64,000 nucleotides of DNA, from NCBI RefSeq assembly GCF_021728535.1, contig NZ_JAKKDU010000002.1, forward strand, positions 233,815-297,814, in the 5' to 3' direction. The DNA is from Wocania arenilitoris. Its GTDB lineage: Bacteria > Bacteroidota > Bacteroidia > Flavobacteriales > Flavobacteriaceae. Shown piece by piece: positions 36,181 to 44,971 of this stretch; position 1 is the first letter of the stretch; the number at the start of each line of letters is the position of its first letter. The translations under genes and the position numbers were made by a program. Under the pieces are notes generated by a model. The model made no database searches and was not told where the DNA came from. It saw nothing but the letters and a program-made list of their open reading frames with translations.

Positions 36181-36209
36181 AAGCCAACTTTATTAGTTGG
36201 CTTTTTTTT
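36181..36209 (+). terminator. Intrinsic terminator after the M1 peptidase
   Basis: AAGCCAAC (36181-36188) pairs with GTTGGCTT (36196-36203) around a 7-nt loop, followed by a run of T to 36209. It starts 6 nt after the stop codon. Confidence 0.9.
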
Positions 36210-36239
36210 ATTCTAACAAACACTCACTATATTTGTATT

Positions 36240-36527
36240 GTGATTAATCAACCTACATTTTTATTTATAAGCGGTGGCGAAATAGCATTTATACTATTTA
36301 TTGTTATTATGGTTTTTGGTGCCGATAAGCTCCCCGAAATAGCTCGTGGTTTGGGTAAAGGCATGCGTACACTTAAAGATGCTACCAACGATATAAAACA
36401 AGAAATCACAAGAACTGCCGAAAATAACGGTATAGACACAAGTATTACTACCGATGTAAAAAAAGAGCTCGATAAAGTAAGAGACGATTTAGACGACTTT
36501 ACAGGCTCTGTAAAACGTAAATTTTAG
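36240..36527 (+). CDS. tatA: Twin-arginine translocase subunit TatA/E
   Basis: A 95-aa single-span inner-membrane protein that forms the export channel of the Tat system. The start is GTG; no later start would leave the membrane helix whole. The short N-terminus is followed by the transmembrane helix (FLFISGGEIAFILFIVIMVFGADKLPEIARGLGKG), where the FGxxKLPExxxxxG hinge is the family signature. An amphipathic, charged C-terminal helix to about residue 90 completes it. A TATATTTG box ends only 4 nt before the GTG, so a leaderless transcript is possible. Confidence 0.9.
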   Translation: MINQPTFLFISGGEIAFILFIVIMVFGADKLPEIARGLGKGMRTLKDATNDIKQEITRTAENNGIDTSITTDVKKELDKVRDDLDDFTGSVKRKF

Positions 36528-36655
36528 AGTTAATTCTTTCATTTTAACTGCGTATTTTATCTATTTGTCGGAAATAGATTTCTTTTCAACGATTTTTTTT
36601 CACCTTTTTTAAGTAATAAAAATACTTTGTAAGTCCCAAACTTAACCTTAAGAAG

Positions 36656-38929
36656 ATGAAAATAAATCTACTATTATGTTTTCTGTCTATATCTATGTTG
36701 GTTATTGGCCAAAGAGATAGAGGTGTTATCAAAGAAATTGATAATTTAAATACTTCTGCATTAAAGTATTATCATAATAATCAAATTGCTGAATCTTTTA
36801 ACAAATTTACTAGAGCTAAAGTATTATCTGATTCTATTCAAGATACTTATGGCACAGCAGTAACTAATTACAATTTAGGTAATATCTACAGCTTAGTGCA
36901 AAACAATGAATCTGCTAAAAATTGCTATAATTTAGCTTTAGAGTCTTCAAAAAAAATAGAGGACTATTATTTAATATCTAAGACCTATTTAGGTTTAGGA
37001 CAATTATATAAAAGTAAAGGTGAATTTGCAAAAGCTACTTTTTATTTAGAAGAAGCATTAAATGATAAAAACATAGAAAACTATTATTTTTTCGATAAAA
37101 TTGAAGAAAGAGAATTACAATTAACACTTCTAAAAATTAAAATAAACTTAGCAGAGGTATTTCTAGATACAAATAAAATAGATAATGCATTAATAACATT
37201 ATTTAGTGTAAAAGATGAATTAGATAATGAGAATGTAGGTTCTTATACTAAGGGATATTTTAATTATGTTTTTGGGCTTTATCTTTACTATAAAGGTCAT
37301 CAAAATAATGCTATTTTAAGATTTCAAAATACAATAAGTCTTTTAGAAAACAATCAACAAAATAGTAGCTTGTTACTTTTAAGTAATACTTATAAACAAT
37401 TATCTAATATACATTTTGACCTAGGAAATAGTGATGAAGCTTATTTAAATTTATTATTGCATAATGACTATAAAAATGATTATTTAGAAAAAGAAAAGAT
37501 TAATCAAGATATTATACTTAAGTCTAAATTTCTTATTGCAGACTATAAGTTTAATGCAGATTTTGCTAATTATAAAAGGCTTCAACAAATAGAAATGACC
37601 AATAAAACAAGTAAAATTAATGTAATAGTAACTATTATGTTGTTTTTGCTTTTTATTACTTCTGTTACTTTAATTGTAAGTTATATATCAAAAAGGAAAT
37701 TAAGTAACGTATTAAAAACAAAAAACAAAGAGTTAGAAATTGCAAAAGATAAAGCTCTAAAAACATCTGAATTGAAATCGAAATTTATTTCTAGTGTATC
37801 TCACGAATTAAGAACTCCCTTATATGGAGTTGTAGGGATAGCATCATTATTATTAGATGAAAAGAAGGATTTTAATAGTCGCGAAGTAAAATATTTAAAA
37901 TCTCTTAAATATTCTGGAGATTATCTTTTAAACCTTGTAAACGATATTTTGCAGGTTAATAAAATTGAAGCTCAAAAAATAGAATTGAAAAATGTATCGG
38001 TAAATTTAAAATCTTTAGTAGAACATATTGTAGATTCTTTTGAATATAGATTGCTTGAAACTAACAACAGAATTATTGTATCAATGGATAATAGTATTCC
38101 TGAAGATATTAAATGTGATAAGGTTAGACTGTCTCAAGTTTTAATTAATTTGATTGGAAATAGTATTAAGTTTACTGAAAGCGGAATAATTAATTTGAGA
38201 ATTAAATTATTAAAATTAGATGCTAATAATGTTGATTTACGATTTGAAGTAGAAGATTGCGGTAAGGGAATACCTAAAGAAAAATTTAAAACTATTTTCG
38301 ATAATTTTTCTCAACTGGGTAACGAAAACAATACAAAATATCAAGGAACCGGTTTAGGACTTTCGATAACTAAAAATATTATTGAATTATTTGACAGTGA
38401 AATTGAGTTAGAAAGTGAAATTGGAGTAGGAACTAAATTTAGTTTTAATATAACTTTTGAGATAGATAAAAGCAAAAAAACTGCATTAAACTTAAATGAT
38501 AATGGTAGTATTTTAAACTTAAATAAAGATAAGAAATATAATATATTAATTGCTGAGGATAATAAGATTAACCAGATTGTAACTAAAAATTTATTGATTA
38601 AACAGAATTATAATTGCGATTTAGTTGATAATGGTTTAGAAGCAGTAAACCGTTTAAAAATAAAAGATTTTGATTTAGTATTAATGGATATTAATATGCC
38701 GGTTATGAATGGTAATAAAGCTACTAAAATTATTAGAGAGTTTAATAAAACATTACCAATTATAGCCTTAACAGCTTCAGATATTGAAAACTTTAAGCAA
38801 GACTATAAAAACACAGGTTTTAACGATGTTATTACAAAACCTTTTGATAATCATGAGTTTTTTCAAATTATTGAATCTCATATTCAAAAAGCCAAAGAAA
38901 AAGATATAGAGTTTGTTTTTGCTTCTTAA
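36656..38929 (+). CDS. Hybrid sensor histidine kinase with TPR sensor region
   Basis: 757 aa. A signal peptide is followed by a periplasmic TPR region (about 30-310, repeats such as YNLGNIYSLVQNNESAKNCYNLALESSKKI). One transmembrane helix is at about 322-344, then a short coiled coil. The HisKA domain has the phospho-acceptor in SVSHELRTP (near H383), the HATPase has LIGNSIKF, DCGKGIP and GTGLGLSI, and a receiver domain has LMDINMPVMNG (near D677) and KPFD. No transcription factor follows, so the signal must pass to another protein through a phosphotransfer not seen here. Confidence 0.92.
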   Translation: MKINLLLCFLSISMLVIGQRDRGVIKEIDNLNTSALKYYHNNQIAESFNKFTRAKVLSDSIQDTYGTAVTNYNLGNIYSLVQNNESAKNCYNLALESSKKIEDYYLISKTYLGLGQLYKSKGEFAKATFYLEEALNDKNIENYYFFDKIEERELQLTLLKIKINLAEVFLDTNKIDNALITLFSVKDELDNENVGSYTKGYFNYVFGLYLYYKGHQNNAILRFQNTISLLENNQQNSSLLLLSNTYKQLSNIHFDLGNSDEAYLNLLLHNDYKNDYLEKEKINQDIILKSKFLIADYKFNADFANYKRLQQIEMTNKTSKINVIVTIMLFLLFITSVTLIVSYISKRKLSNVLKTKNKELEIAKDKALKTSELKSKFISSVSHELRTPLYGVVGIASLLLDEKKDFNSREVKYLKSLKYSGDYLLNLVNDILQVNKIEAQKIELKNVSVNLKSLVEHIVDSFEYRLLETNNRIIVSMDNSIPEDIKCDKVRLSQVLINLIGNSIKFTESGIINLRIKLLKLDANNVDLRFEVEDCGKGIPKEKFKTIFDNFSQLGNENNTKYQGTGLGLSITKNIIELFDSEIELESEIGVGTKFSFNITFEIDKSKKTALNLNDNGSILNLNKDKKYNILIAEDNKINQIVTKNLLIKQNYNCDLVDNGLEAVNRLKIKDFDLVLMDINMPVMNGNKATKIIREFNKTLPIIALTASDIENFKQDYKNTGFNDVITKPFDNHEFFQIIESHIQKAKEKDIEFVFAS

Positions 38930-38941
38930 TTTTTAATTAAG

Positions 38942-39586
38942 TTATTTTTTTCTGCTTATGGTTAAACCATCTCTAATTGGTAAAACAACAGTCTCAATCC
39001 TTTTATCTTTTTTTAAAAGTTTATTGTATTCAATTAATGCAGGGGTAGAGGTGTCCTCTTTTTTAAAGGTTGTATCTAAAACTTTACCACTCCACAATAC
39101 ATTGTCTGATAAAATAATGCCACCAGTATTTAGCTTATCAATAATTACATTAAAATAATTCGAGTAGTTTTCTTTATCGGCATCAATAAAAACCAAATCA
39201 AAGGTTTTATCAAGTTTTGGGATAATATTTAGTGCATCACCTAAGTACTGAAAAATTTGTTGTCCATAATCAGATTTATCAAAATACTTACGCTGAAAAT
39301 CAAATAACTCTTCATTGATATCAACGGTATGAAGTTCTCCGTTTTTTTGTAAACCTTCTGCTAAACACAATGCAGAATATCCTGTATAAGTACCAATTTC
39401 TAATATGCTTTTTGGGTTTGTTAATTTAGAAATCATGCTTAATACACGACCCTGGTAATGCCCACTAAGCATACGTGGTTGCAATATTTTTTGATAGGTT
39501 TCTCTATTTAATTGTTGTAATAATTTTGGTTCGTCTTCAGAATGTTTTACAACATAATCATCAATATCTTCTGGTATAAAATGCAT
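38942..39586 (-). CDS. Class I SAM-dependent O-methyltransferase
   Basis: 214 aa of the catechol/caffeoyl-CoA O-methyltransferase (DUF-free, COMT-like) type. The SAM-binding motif is ILEIGTYTGYSALCLAEGL (about residues 59-77), followed by HTVDINEE, then FDLVFIDADKENY, and GGIILSDNVLWSGKVLD, where metal-binding acidic residues are expected. It would methylate a catechol-like hydroxyl using SAM in the cytoplasm. The substrate is unknown. It is convergent with the hybrid kinase. Confidence 0.9.
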   Translation of the reverse strand: MHFIPEDIDDYVVKHSEDEPKLLQQLNRETYQKILQPRMLSGHYQGRVLSMISKLTNPKSILEIGTYTGYSALCLAEGLQKNGELHTVDINEELFDFQRKYFDKSDYGQQIFQYLGDALNIIPKLDKTFDLVFIDADKENYSNYFNVIIDKLNTGGIILSDNVLWSGKVLDTTFKKEDTSTPALIEYNKLLKKDKRIETVVLPIRDGLTISRKK

Positions 39587-39778
39587 CTGTTTACCAGACC
39601 TGTTAGGTCTATTTAAGTTAATCTAAAATCAAAAGTATTACTTTTTTATGTATCGGTTTTCATTAAATCATCTTAATTGCAATTTGTAAAGTCTATAATG
39701 CAATTCGTCAGAAATTAGTTTTAGTAATTAAATTTATCAAGTTTCTTTGAGGTATTATAAATAGTTAAATTTATCATC

Positions 39779-41707
39779 ATGAAGAAAATCATTTTGCTAG
39801 CTCTTATTGTTTTAATAGTTCCAATTGTAATAATTGAAGACACTAATAAAGATTTTAATTATCACAATGATAATTATCCAGATTTACAAAAAGATGAAAA
39901 ATGGGAATATGTTAAAGAGCGTGTGTTTAACGGTTATAATGAAAAGGTGTATAAGTATAATGGACCTATTTTATTTGAGCTTTATAATGCTACAGAAAAA
40001 GACAGTCTTGTGGTGAACTCTATTTTAGATGAGCTAAAGGTTTTGTTGCCAAATAAAGAGCTTAATTACTTTAAGGATTATACGGGTTTAGCATTAGATG
40101 ATAGTTTTCAAAGTAAGGATAGGGATATTAATTATTATAAGTTATCTGATTTAAAAAAAGCGACAATTAAACTATATTTTGAAGAAAACGATGATGCAAA
40201 TTTATTTTCTAACATTCCATATAGTTTTAAAATTTATAATAAGGAATGGACATTTTATTCAGCAAAGAAAATATCTGGATTTGTTCAGCCTGATTTACAT
40301 TATGTTTTTAGTGGTAAGTCAACTTTGAAACAAAGAAAAATAGAAATTCAAAGAGATTTTATTTGGACAATAGCATGCGCTCAATTTTTTCAAAATAAAA
40401 AAGATAAGACAGTAAACTCTAGAAACTCGATATTGGATAATAAAGAAAGTATTAGGATGGGAAGTCAATTTAGTGAATTGGATAAGTTTTTATTACAAAA
40501 ATTATACTCACCTAACTTAAAGAAGGAATTTAAAGCTTATATGTATAAAACGTATCCTTGGAGTTATGCAAGTATTTATATAAATAAGGAGAAAACAAAG
40601 GTTTTTGCTATTTGGACAAGTATTATGTTAGGTGTAATCCTTTTTGTTTTAGGTTTTAGCCTTTTTTATAGAAGAAAATATAAACACCTTTATTATAGTT
40701 ATTTTGTTCCTGTTTTGTATTTTATGATAAGCATTCTGTATGTTTTTAAAATATTTACTTATATGACTAAGCCTTATGAGTTTGAACATTGGCGACAATA
40801 TATAAGTATTCATGTTGTTTTTATAATAGTTGCATTATTGATTGCTTTGTTCTTGATGCTTTTTGATAAATTTATTATTAAAAACAGCATGAGTTTTACA
40901 TTGCAAATAGCTTTTAAAACAGTGTTTACCTTTTTTGTTTGTATTGCTCCGGTAGCTGCTATCTTTTTTTTAGAAAACAATCGCAATACATCTTGGTTTA
41001 ATTTAAATCCGTTTTTATTATTGGTATTCACTTTTGCTGCAAGTAGAGGATTGTTATTATATCTTGAAAACTTTTCAGACTCTTTATTAAAACAAAAAGA
41101 CGTTGAGTTAAGTCGATTAAAAGAGGTAAGTGCAAAAGCAGAAGTTAAACTGCTACAATCTCAAATAAACCCACATTTTTTATACAATGCTTTAAATTCT
41201 ATCGCAACTTTAGTGTATAAAAATGCTGATAAAACAGAGCAAATGGCATTGTCGTTATCCGATTTGTTTAAATATTCTATTAATAAAAAAGGAGATAAAA
41301 TGAGTACGGTTGCAGATGAGGTAGACATGGTTAAAAACTATTTAGATATTGAACAAATACGTTTTGGAGATCGGTTACAATTTTCTATTCAAGTAGATAA
41401 AGCTGTGGAATCTGTAAAAATACCAATGTTTATTATTCAACCTTTGGTAGAGAATGCTGTAAAACATGGTATTTCTAAAATTGGAAAAGACGGAATGGTA
41501 ACATTAAAAATTAATAACAGTGACATAGGTCTCGATATTATTGTTGAAGATAATGGACCACATTTTCCTGAAGGGGTAGTGAGTGGTCATGGATTACAAA
41601 CCGTATTTGACTTATTAAGATTAACCTATGGTGAAAGAGCATCATTAAGTTGGAAGAATGCACCAGTAAAACATATTAAAATTACCATTAAAAAAATTGC
41701 GTTATAA
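39779..41707 (+). CDS. LytS/YehU-type sensor histidine kinase
   Basis: 642 aa. The N-terminal hydrophobic segment and a large extracytoplasmic domain (about 25-270) are followed by four to five transmembrane helices to about residue 425. The cytoplasmic part has the His_kinase (PF06580) signature LQSQINPHFLYNALNSIATL with the phospho-accepting His, then an HATPase with FIIQPLVENAVKHGI and VEDNGP. Kinases of this class pair with LytTR regulators; the next gene is one, and the two overlap by one base (TAATG). Confidence 0.93.
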   Translation: MKKIILLALIVLIVPIVIIEDTNKDFNYHNDNYPDLQKDEKWEYVKERVFNGYNEKVYKYNGPILFELYNATEKDSLVVNSILDELKVLLPNKELNYFKDYTGLALDDSFQSKDRDINYYKLSDLKKATIKLYFEENDDANLFSNIPYSFKIYNKEWTFYSAKKISGFVQPDLHYVFSGKSTLKQRKIEIQRDFIWTIACAQFFQNKKDKTVNSRNSILDNKESIRMGSQFSELDKFLLQKLYSPNLKKEFKAYMYKTYPWSYASIYINKEKTKVFAIWTSIMLGVILFVLGFSLFYRRKYKHLYYSYFVPVLYFMISILYVFKIFTYMTKPYEFEHWRQYISIHVVFIIVALLIALFLMLFDKFIIKNSMSFTLQIAFKTVFTFFVCIAPVAAIFFLENNRNTSWFNLNPFLLLVFTFAASRGLLLYLENFSDSLLKQKDVELSRLKEVSAKAEVKLLQSQINPHFLYNALNSIATLVYKNADKTEQMALSLSDLFKYSINKKGDKMSTVADEVDMVKNYLDIEQIRFGDRLQFSIQVDKAVESVKIPMFIIQPLVENAVKHGISKIGKDGMVTLKINNSDIGLDIIVEDNGPHFPEGVVSGHGLQTVFDLLRLTYGERASLSWKNAPVKHIKITIKKIAL

Positions 41708-42468
41708 TGAATCAATCGTATAAAACTATTATAATTGATGATGAACTCTTAGCAAGAGAACGTTTGTTAGATTTACTAGAAAATTATCCAGAGACATTTC
41801 AAGTTATTGATACAGCTAAAAATGGTGTTGAGGCTAAAGAAAAAATAAGTGCATTAAAACCCGATTTAATATTTCTAGATATTGAAATGCCTGAATTAAC
41901 GGGGTTTGAATTGTTAGAACAACTTGATGCAATTCCCATTGTTGTTTTTTGTACGGCTTACGACCAATATTCACTAAAAGCTTTTGAAACCAATAGTATC
42001 GATTATTTGGTAAAACCAGTGAGATTAGAGCGCATTGAAAAAACTATTCAAAAATTAAAACTATTTAATGGGAATAATAACTCTCAACAATTATTAGAAG
42101 CAATTAAAGAAATGTCTATTAAGAAAGAGACTAAAAAAATGACATCTATCACTATTAAAAAAGGAGAGAAGTTAATTTTTGTAAAGTTAGAAGATGTTGT
42201 TTTTTTAGAAGCCAAAGATAAATATGTAACTGTATTTACGAATACAGCTAATCATTTAATCGAATTGTCTTTAACGCAGTTAGTAGTTAAATTACCAGAC
42301 GATTTTTTAAGAGTACATCGAGCTACTATTATAAACACAAAGTATGTTGAAGAAGTTCAAAAATATTTTAACAATAGGTATGTAATCAGATTAAATAATA
42401 AGCAAAAAACAAGTATAACTTCAGGTAGAAGTTATACACCTCAAATTAAAAATTGGATGGATGTATAG
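41707..42468 (+). CDS. LytTR-family response regulator
   Basis: 253 aa. A receiver domain (residues about 5-120) has DDE near 11, the phospho-acceptor in IFLDIEMPELTGFELL, T in FCTAYDQYSLKAF and K in YLVKPVR. A LytTR DNA-binding domain follows (about 145-250) with SITIKKGEKLIFVKLEDVVFLEAKDKYVTVFT and FLRVHRATIINTKYVEEVQKYFNNRYVIRL. It should bind direct repeats upstream of its targets, which I cannot identify here. Its ATG overlaps the kinase stop, and the two form one operon. Confidence 0.95.
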   Translation: MNQSYKTIIIDDELLARERLLDLLENYPETFQVIDTAKNGVEAKEKISALKPDLIFLDIEMPELTGFELLEQLDAIPIVVFCTAYDQYSLKAFETNSIDYLVKPVRLERIEKTIQKLKLFNGNNNSQQLLEAIKEMSIKKETKKMTSITIKKGEKLIFVKLEDVVFLEAKDKYVTVFTNTANHLIELSLTQLVVKLPDDFLRVHRATIINTKYVEEVQKYFNNRYVIRLNNKQKTSITSGRSYTPQIKNWMDV

Positions 42469-43551
42469 TTAATTTAAAATTCTATCAATTAATTTTTGCT
42501 TCGCAGTTTCATCATCGCCGCATAACCATTGAATAACGTTATCTTCCCAAATAGCATCACATTCATCTTCAGTAATAATATCGCGTTCAATAGCTAAATC
42601 TAATATTTTACCTGGGTATGACGATTGTTTAGTACTTTCCATCTCACCTAAAGGATAAGGATCATCTAATCCCATAAGAACTTGTTTAGAGCCTTGATTT
42701 TTAATTAACAACTCTAAGCCGCCAGTATCGTGTACTAGCGTGTCAAAGAAAATGTTTTTGTGCCCAACGGCTTTTCTTGGGTGATGTTTGCCTTCAAATA
42801 AATCGGGTCTGCCATCAAACCCTTGTATACGTCGTCCTAAATTGATTTGAGCCAACTGTCCACCATGAGCAAAACAGGTTCGCATGTTTGGATATTTTTC
42901 TTGATATCCGTTTAAAGTTAAAAAATGATAAGCATCAGCACATTGTGCCAACATCCAAATAAGATGAAAACGCCAAGACGTGTTTTCTAATTTTATGAAT
43001 TTTTCGCCGTCGTATGGATGAATTTCTACCGCTAGGTTATATTTATGTGCCAATTCAAAAATAGGCTCATTCTCTTCATCAAAAATACAACGCCAAGTAC
43101 CAATAGTGTCCATGTAATGTGTTGGCAAACAGAGTAATTGCATGCCATGAGTTTCTACACAACGTTCAATTTCCCAACAGGCACTTCTAACAAAACCAGG
43201 ATGTACAACAAACCCACAAGTAAATTTACTAGGGTTTTCGTGCTGAATTTTAGCATTAAAATCATTTTGAAAACGTAAGGCTTGTTTCATTTCTTCAACA
43301 CGTAAACCGTTACCGTACAATTGAGACAAGTTTAAAACAACAGCATGATCAATTTTATTACGATCCATCCATTGTAGTTTATCATGTAAAAAGAAACTGG
43401 AATCTGTTACGGGTCTGCTCCAATCTTTTTGAAGCATAAATTTCCGATCTTTATCTACCCAAAAGATACCTTTTTCACGCATAAAATCTGGTATTTCTTC
43501 TGGGTAAGGAAGTAAATGAGAATGTCCATTAATACGAAGTTTCCGTTTCAT
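42469..43551 (-). CDS. Amidohydrolase, probable 2-amino-3-carboxymuconate-6-semialdehyde decarboxylase
   Basis: 360 aa of the amidohydrolase_2/ACMSD-like family. The N-terminal metal motif reads NGHSH (H-x-H near residues 8-12). Other landmarks are CGFVVHPG near 116, LAVEIHPYDGE near 174 and CFAHGGQLAQINLG, where further zinc ligands fall, and MGLDDPYPLG with the catalytic Asp near the end. The reaction is the non-oxidative decarboxylation of ACMS to 2-aminomuconate semialdehyde. Its start overlaps the stop of the dioxygenase gene (TAATG), which supports this assignment over other amidohydrolases. Confidence 0.85.
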   Translation of the reverse strand: MKRKLRINGHSHLLPYPEEIPDFMREKGIFWVDKDRKFMLQKDWSRPVTDSSFFLHDKLQWMDRNKIDHAVVLNLSQLYGNGLRVEEMKQALRFQNDFNAKIQHENPSKFTCGFVVHPGFVRSACWEIERCVETHGMQLLCLPTHYMDTIGTWRCIFDEENEPIFELAHKYNLAVEIHPYDGEKFIKLENTSWRFHLIWMLAQCADAYHFLTLNGYQEKYPNMRTCFAHGGQLAQINLGRRIQGFDGRPDLFEGKHHPRKAVGHKNIFFDTLVHDTGGLELLIKNQGSKQVLMGLDDPYPLGEMESTKQSSYPGKILDLAIERDIITEDECDAIWEDNVIQWLCGDDETAKQKLIDRILN

Positions 43552-44087
43552 TAATCTTCTATTTTTACTTTCTTTGGAGGCTGCATGACTTCGCCACAGT
43601 TAGGGCAAGATCTTTTGTCTTTGTTACTGTAATAATTATCAAAAATTTTAGGCATATCGGTTTCAATATTATCAAGCGTAAAATCTTCTTCATATAATTT
43701 GGTTGTACAATTTTCGCAAAACCATAGCAATGCATCTTGTACTCCCTTTTCTCTTGGATATTCAATTACTAAGCCAACGGTATTTGCTGGACGCTGCGGA
43801 GAGTGGGGCACTTTTGGTGGTAATAAAAAAATCTCCCCTTCTTTAATATGAATGTCTTTTGGTGTGCCTTTGTCAATAATTTTTAAAACAATATCGCCCT
43901 CAACTTGGTAAAAAAATTCAGGAGTTTCGTTATAATGATAATCCTTTCTGCTATTAGGGCCACCAACGACCATAACTATAAAATCGCCATCTTTCCAAAC
44001 AACTTTATTGCCAACAGGTGGTTTTAAAAGGTGTCTGTTTTCGTTAATCCAAGCTTTAAAATTTATTGGTGGATATACTTTACTCAT
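43551..44087 (-). CDS. nbaC: 3-hydroxyanthranilate 3,4-dioxygenase
   Basis: 178 aa from the ATG at 44087. The frame opens to 44180, but that part overlaps the SDR gene and is not homologous to the family. A cupin with the iron-ligand pattern HYNETPEFFYQ (His and Glu near 50-57) and PKVPHSPQRP (His near 94), plus the conserved GGPNSRKDYH. The C-terminal rubredoxin-like iron site typical of bacterial enzymes is present as CENC and CPNC. It opens the ring of 3-hydroxyanthranilate to ACMS with O2. Confidence 0.93.
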   Translation of the reverse strand: MSKVYPPINFKAWINENRHLLKPPVGNKVVWKDGDFIVMVVGGPNSRKDYHYNETPEFFYQVEGDIVLKIIDKGTPKDIHIKEGEIFLLPPKVPHSPQRPANTVGLVIEYPREKGVQDALLWFCENCTTKLYEEDFTLDNIETDMPKIFDNYYSNKDKRSCPNCGEVMQPPKKVKIED

Positions 44088-44112
44088 AATTCTATTTTTT
44101 ATTAGTTTAAAG

Positions 44113-44895
44113 TTACAAGCTCTTTGTGCGACCACCATCAACAGGTACGTTAATTCCGTTAATGTAACTTGCAGCTTCACTGGCTAAAAAAGTGACGACA
44201 TTGGCAGTTTCCTCAGGTTTCGCAAAACGCTTAGCAGGGGTGTGGTTTTTCATTATTTCTGCCATATCTTCAACGCTTTTTTCTTCTTTAGTAGCTTTAA
44301 TTTTAATAATTTCATTTAAACGTTCAGTTTCGGTAAAACCAGGTAATACATTGTTTACAGTAATGCCAAATTCACCTACTTCGGTAGCTAAAGTTTTACT
44401 CCAATTACCAACTGCCCCTCTTATTGTGTTACTAACACCTAAACCTGGAATTGGTTCTTTAACAGAGGTAGAAATAATATTAACAATTCTACCAAAACCA
44501 GCTTCTTTCATAAACGGAATGGTGGCTTGCGCTAGTACATGATTGCATTTTAAATGTTGAATAAAAGCATTATCAAATTCCTCTAAAGCAGCCGTTAAAA
44601 TAGAACCACTTCGTGGGCCACCAGTATTATTTATAACAATATGAAACCCATGATTTTTTTCTATAAATTTTATCACTTGCTCTTGCAAGTCTCTAGGGTT
44701 CGAAAAATTTGCAACTATGTAGCTATGGTTTCTATGTTCTGGTAATTCTGCTAAAACAGCTTTTAATTTTTCTCTATTCCTCGCTGCTAAGGTTACGTTA
44801 ACACCTTCTGCAGCTAATGCCATAGCGGTTGCTTTACCTATTCCTGCTGTACTCCCGCAAACTAAAGCATTTTTATTATTAAGTTTTAAATCCAT
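44113..44895 (-). CDS. Atypical short-chain dehydrogenase/reductase family protein
   Basis: 260 aa with a classical SDR fold. The nucleotide loop is CGSTAGIGKAT (residues 13-23), then LAARNREK, which favours NADP, and INNTGGPRSG in place of NNAG. The serine of the catalytic strand is present in NIISTSVKE. However, where YxxxK is expected the sequence reads SNTIR (aligned through RGAVGNWSKTLA), so both the catalytic Tyr and Lys are replaced. It lies inside the 3-hydroxyanthranilate operon between the dehydrogenase and dioxygenase genes. Its reaction is not known to me; a non-redox role is possible. Confidence 0.8.
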   Translation of the reverse strand: MDLKLNNKNALVCGSTAGIGKATAMALAAEGVNVTLAARNREKLKAVLAELPEHRNHSYIVANFSNPRDLQEQVIKFIEKNHGFHIVINNTGGPRSGSILTAALEEFDNAFIQHLKCNHVLAQATIPFMKEAGFGRIVNIISTSVKEPIPGLGVSNTIRGAVGNWSKTLATEVGEFGITVNNVLPGFTETERLNEIIKIKATKEEKSVEDMAEIMKNHTPAKRFAKPEETANVVTFLASEAASYINGINVPVDGGRTKSL

Positions 44896-44971
44896 AATAT
44901 TTCCAGTTAAGGTAGAATTTGTTTAATTTAAAAATTTGATTCATTTTATAAGATTTCCACTTTTGTGGAAA

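Noticed and set aside
36228..36235. Leaderless tatA transcript from the TATATTTG box
   Set aside because: The box is a good match but lacks a -33 element; such words occur by chance, so I mention it only in the gene entry.
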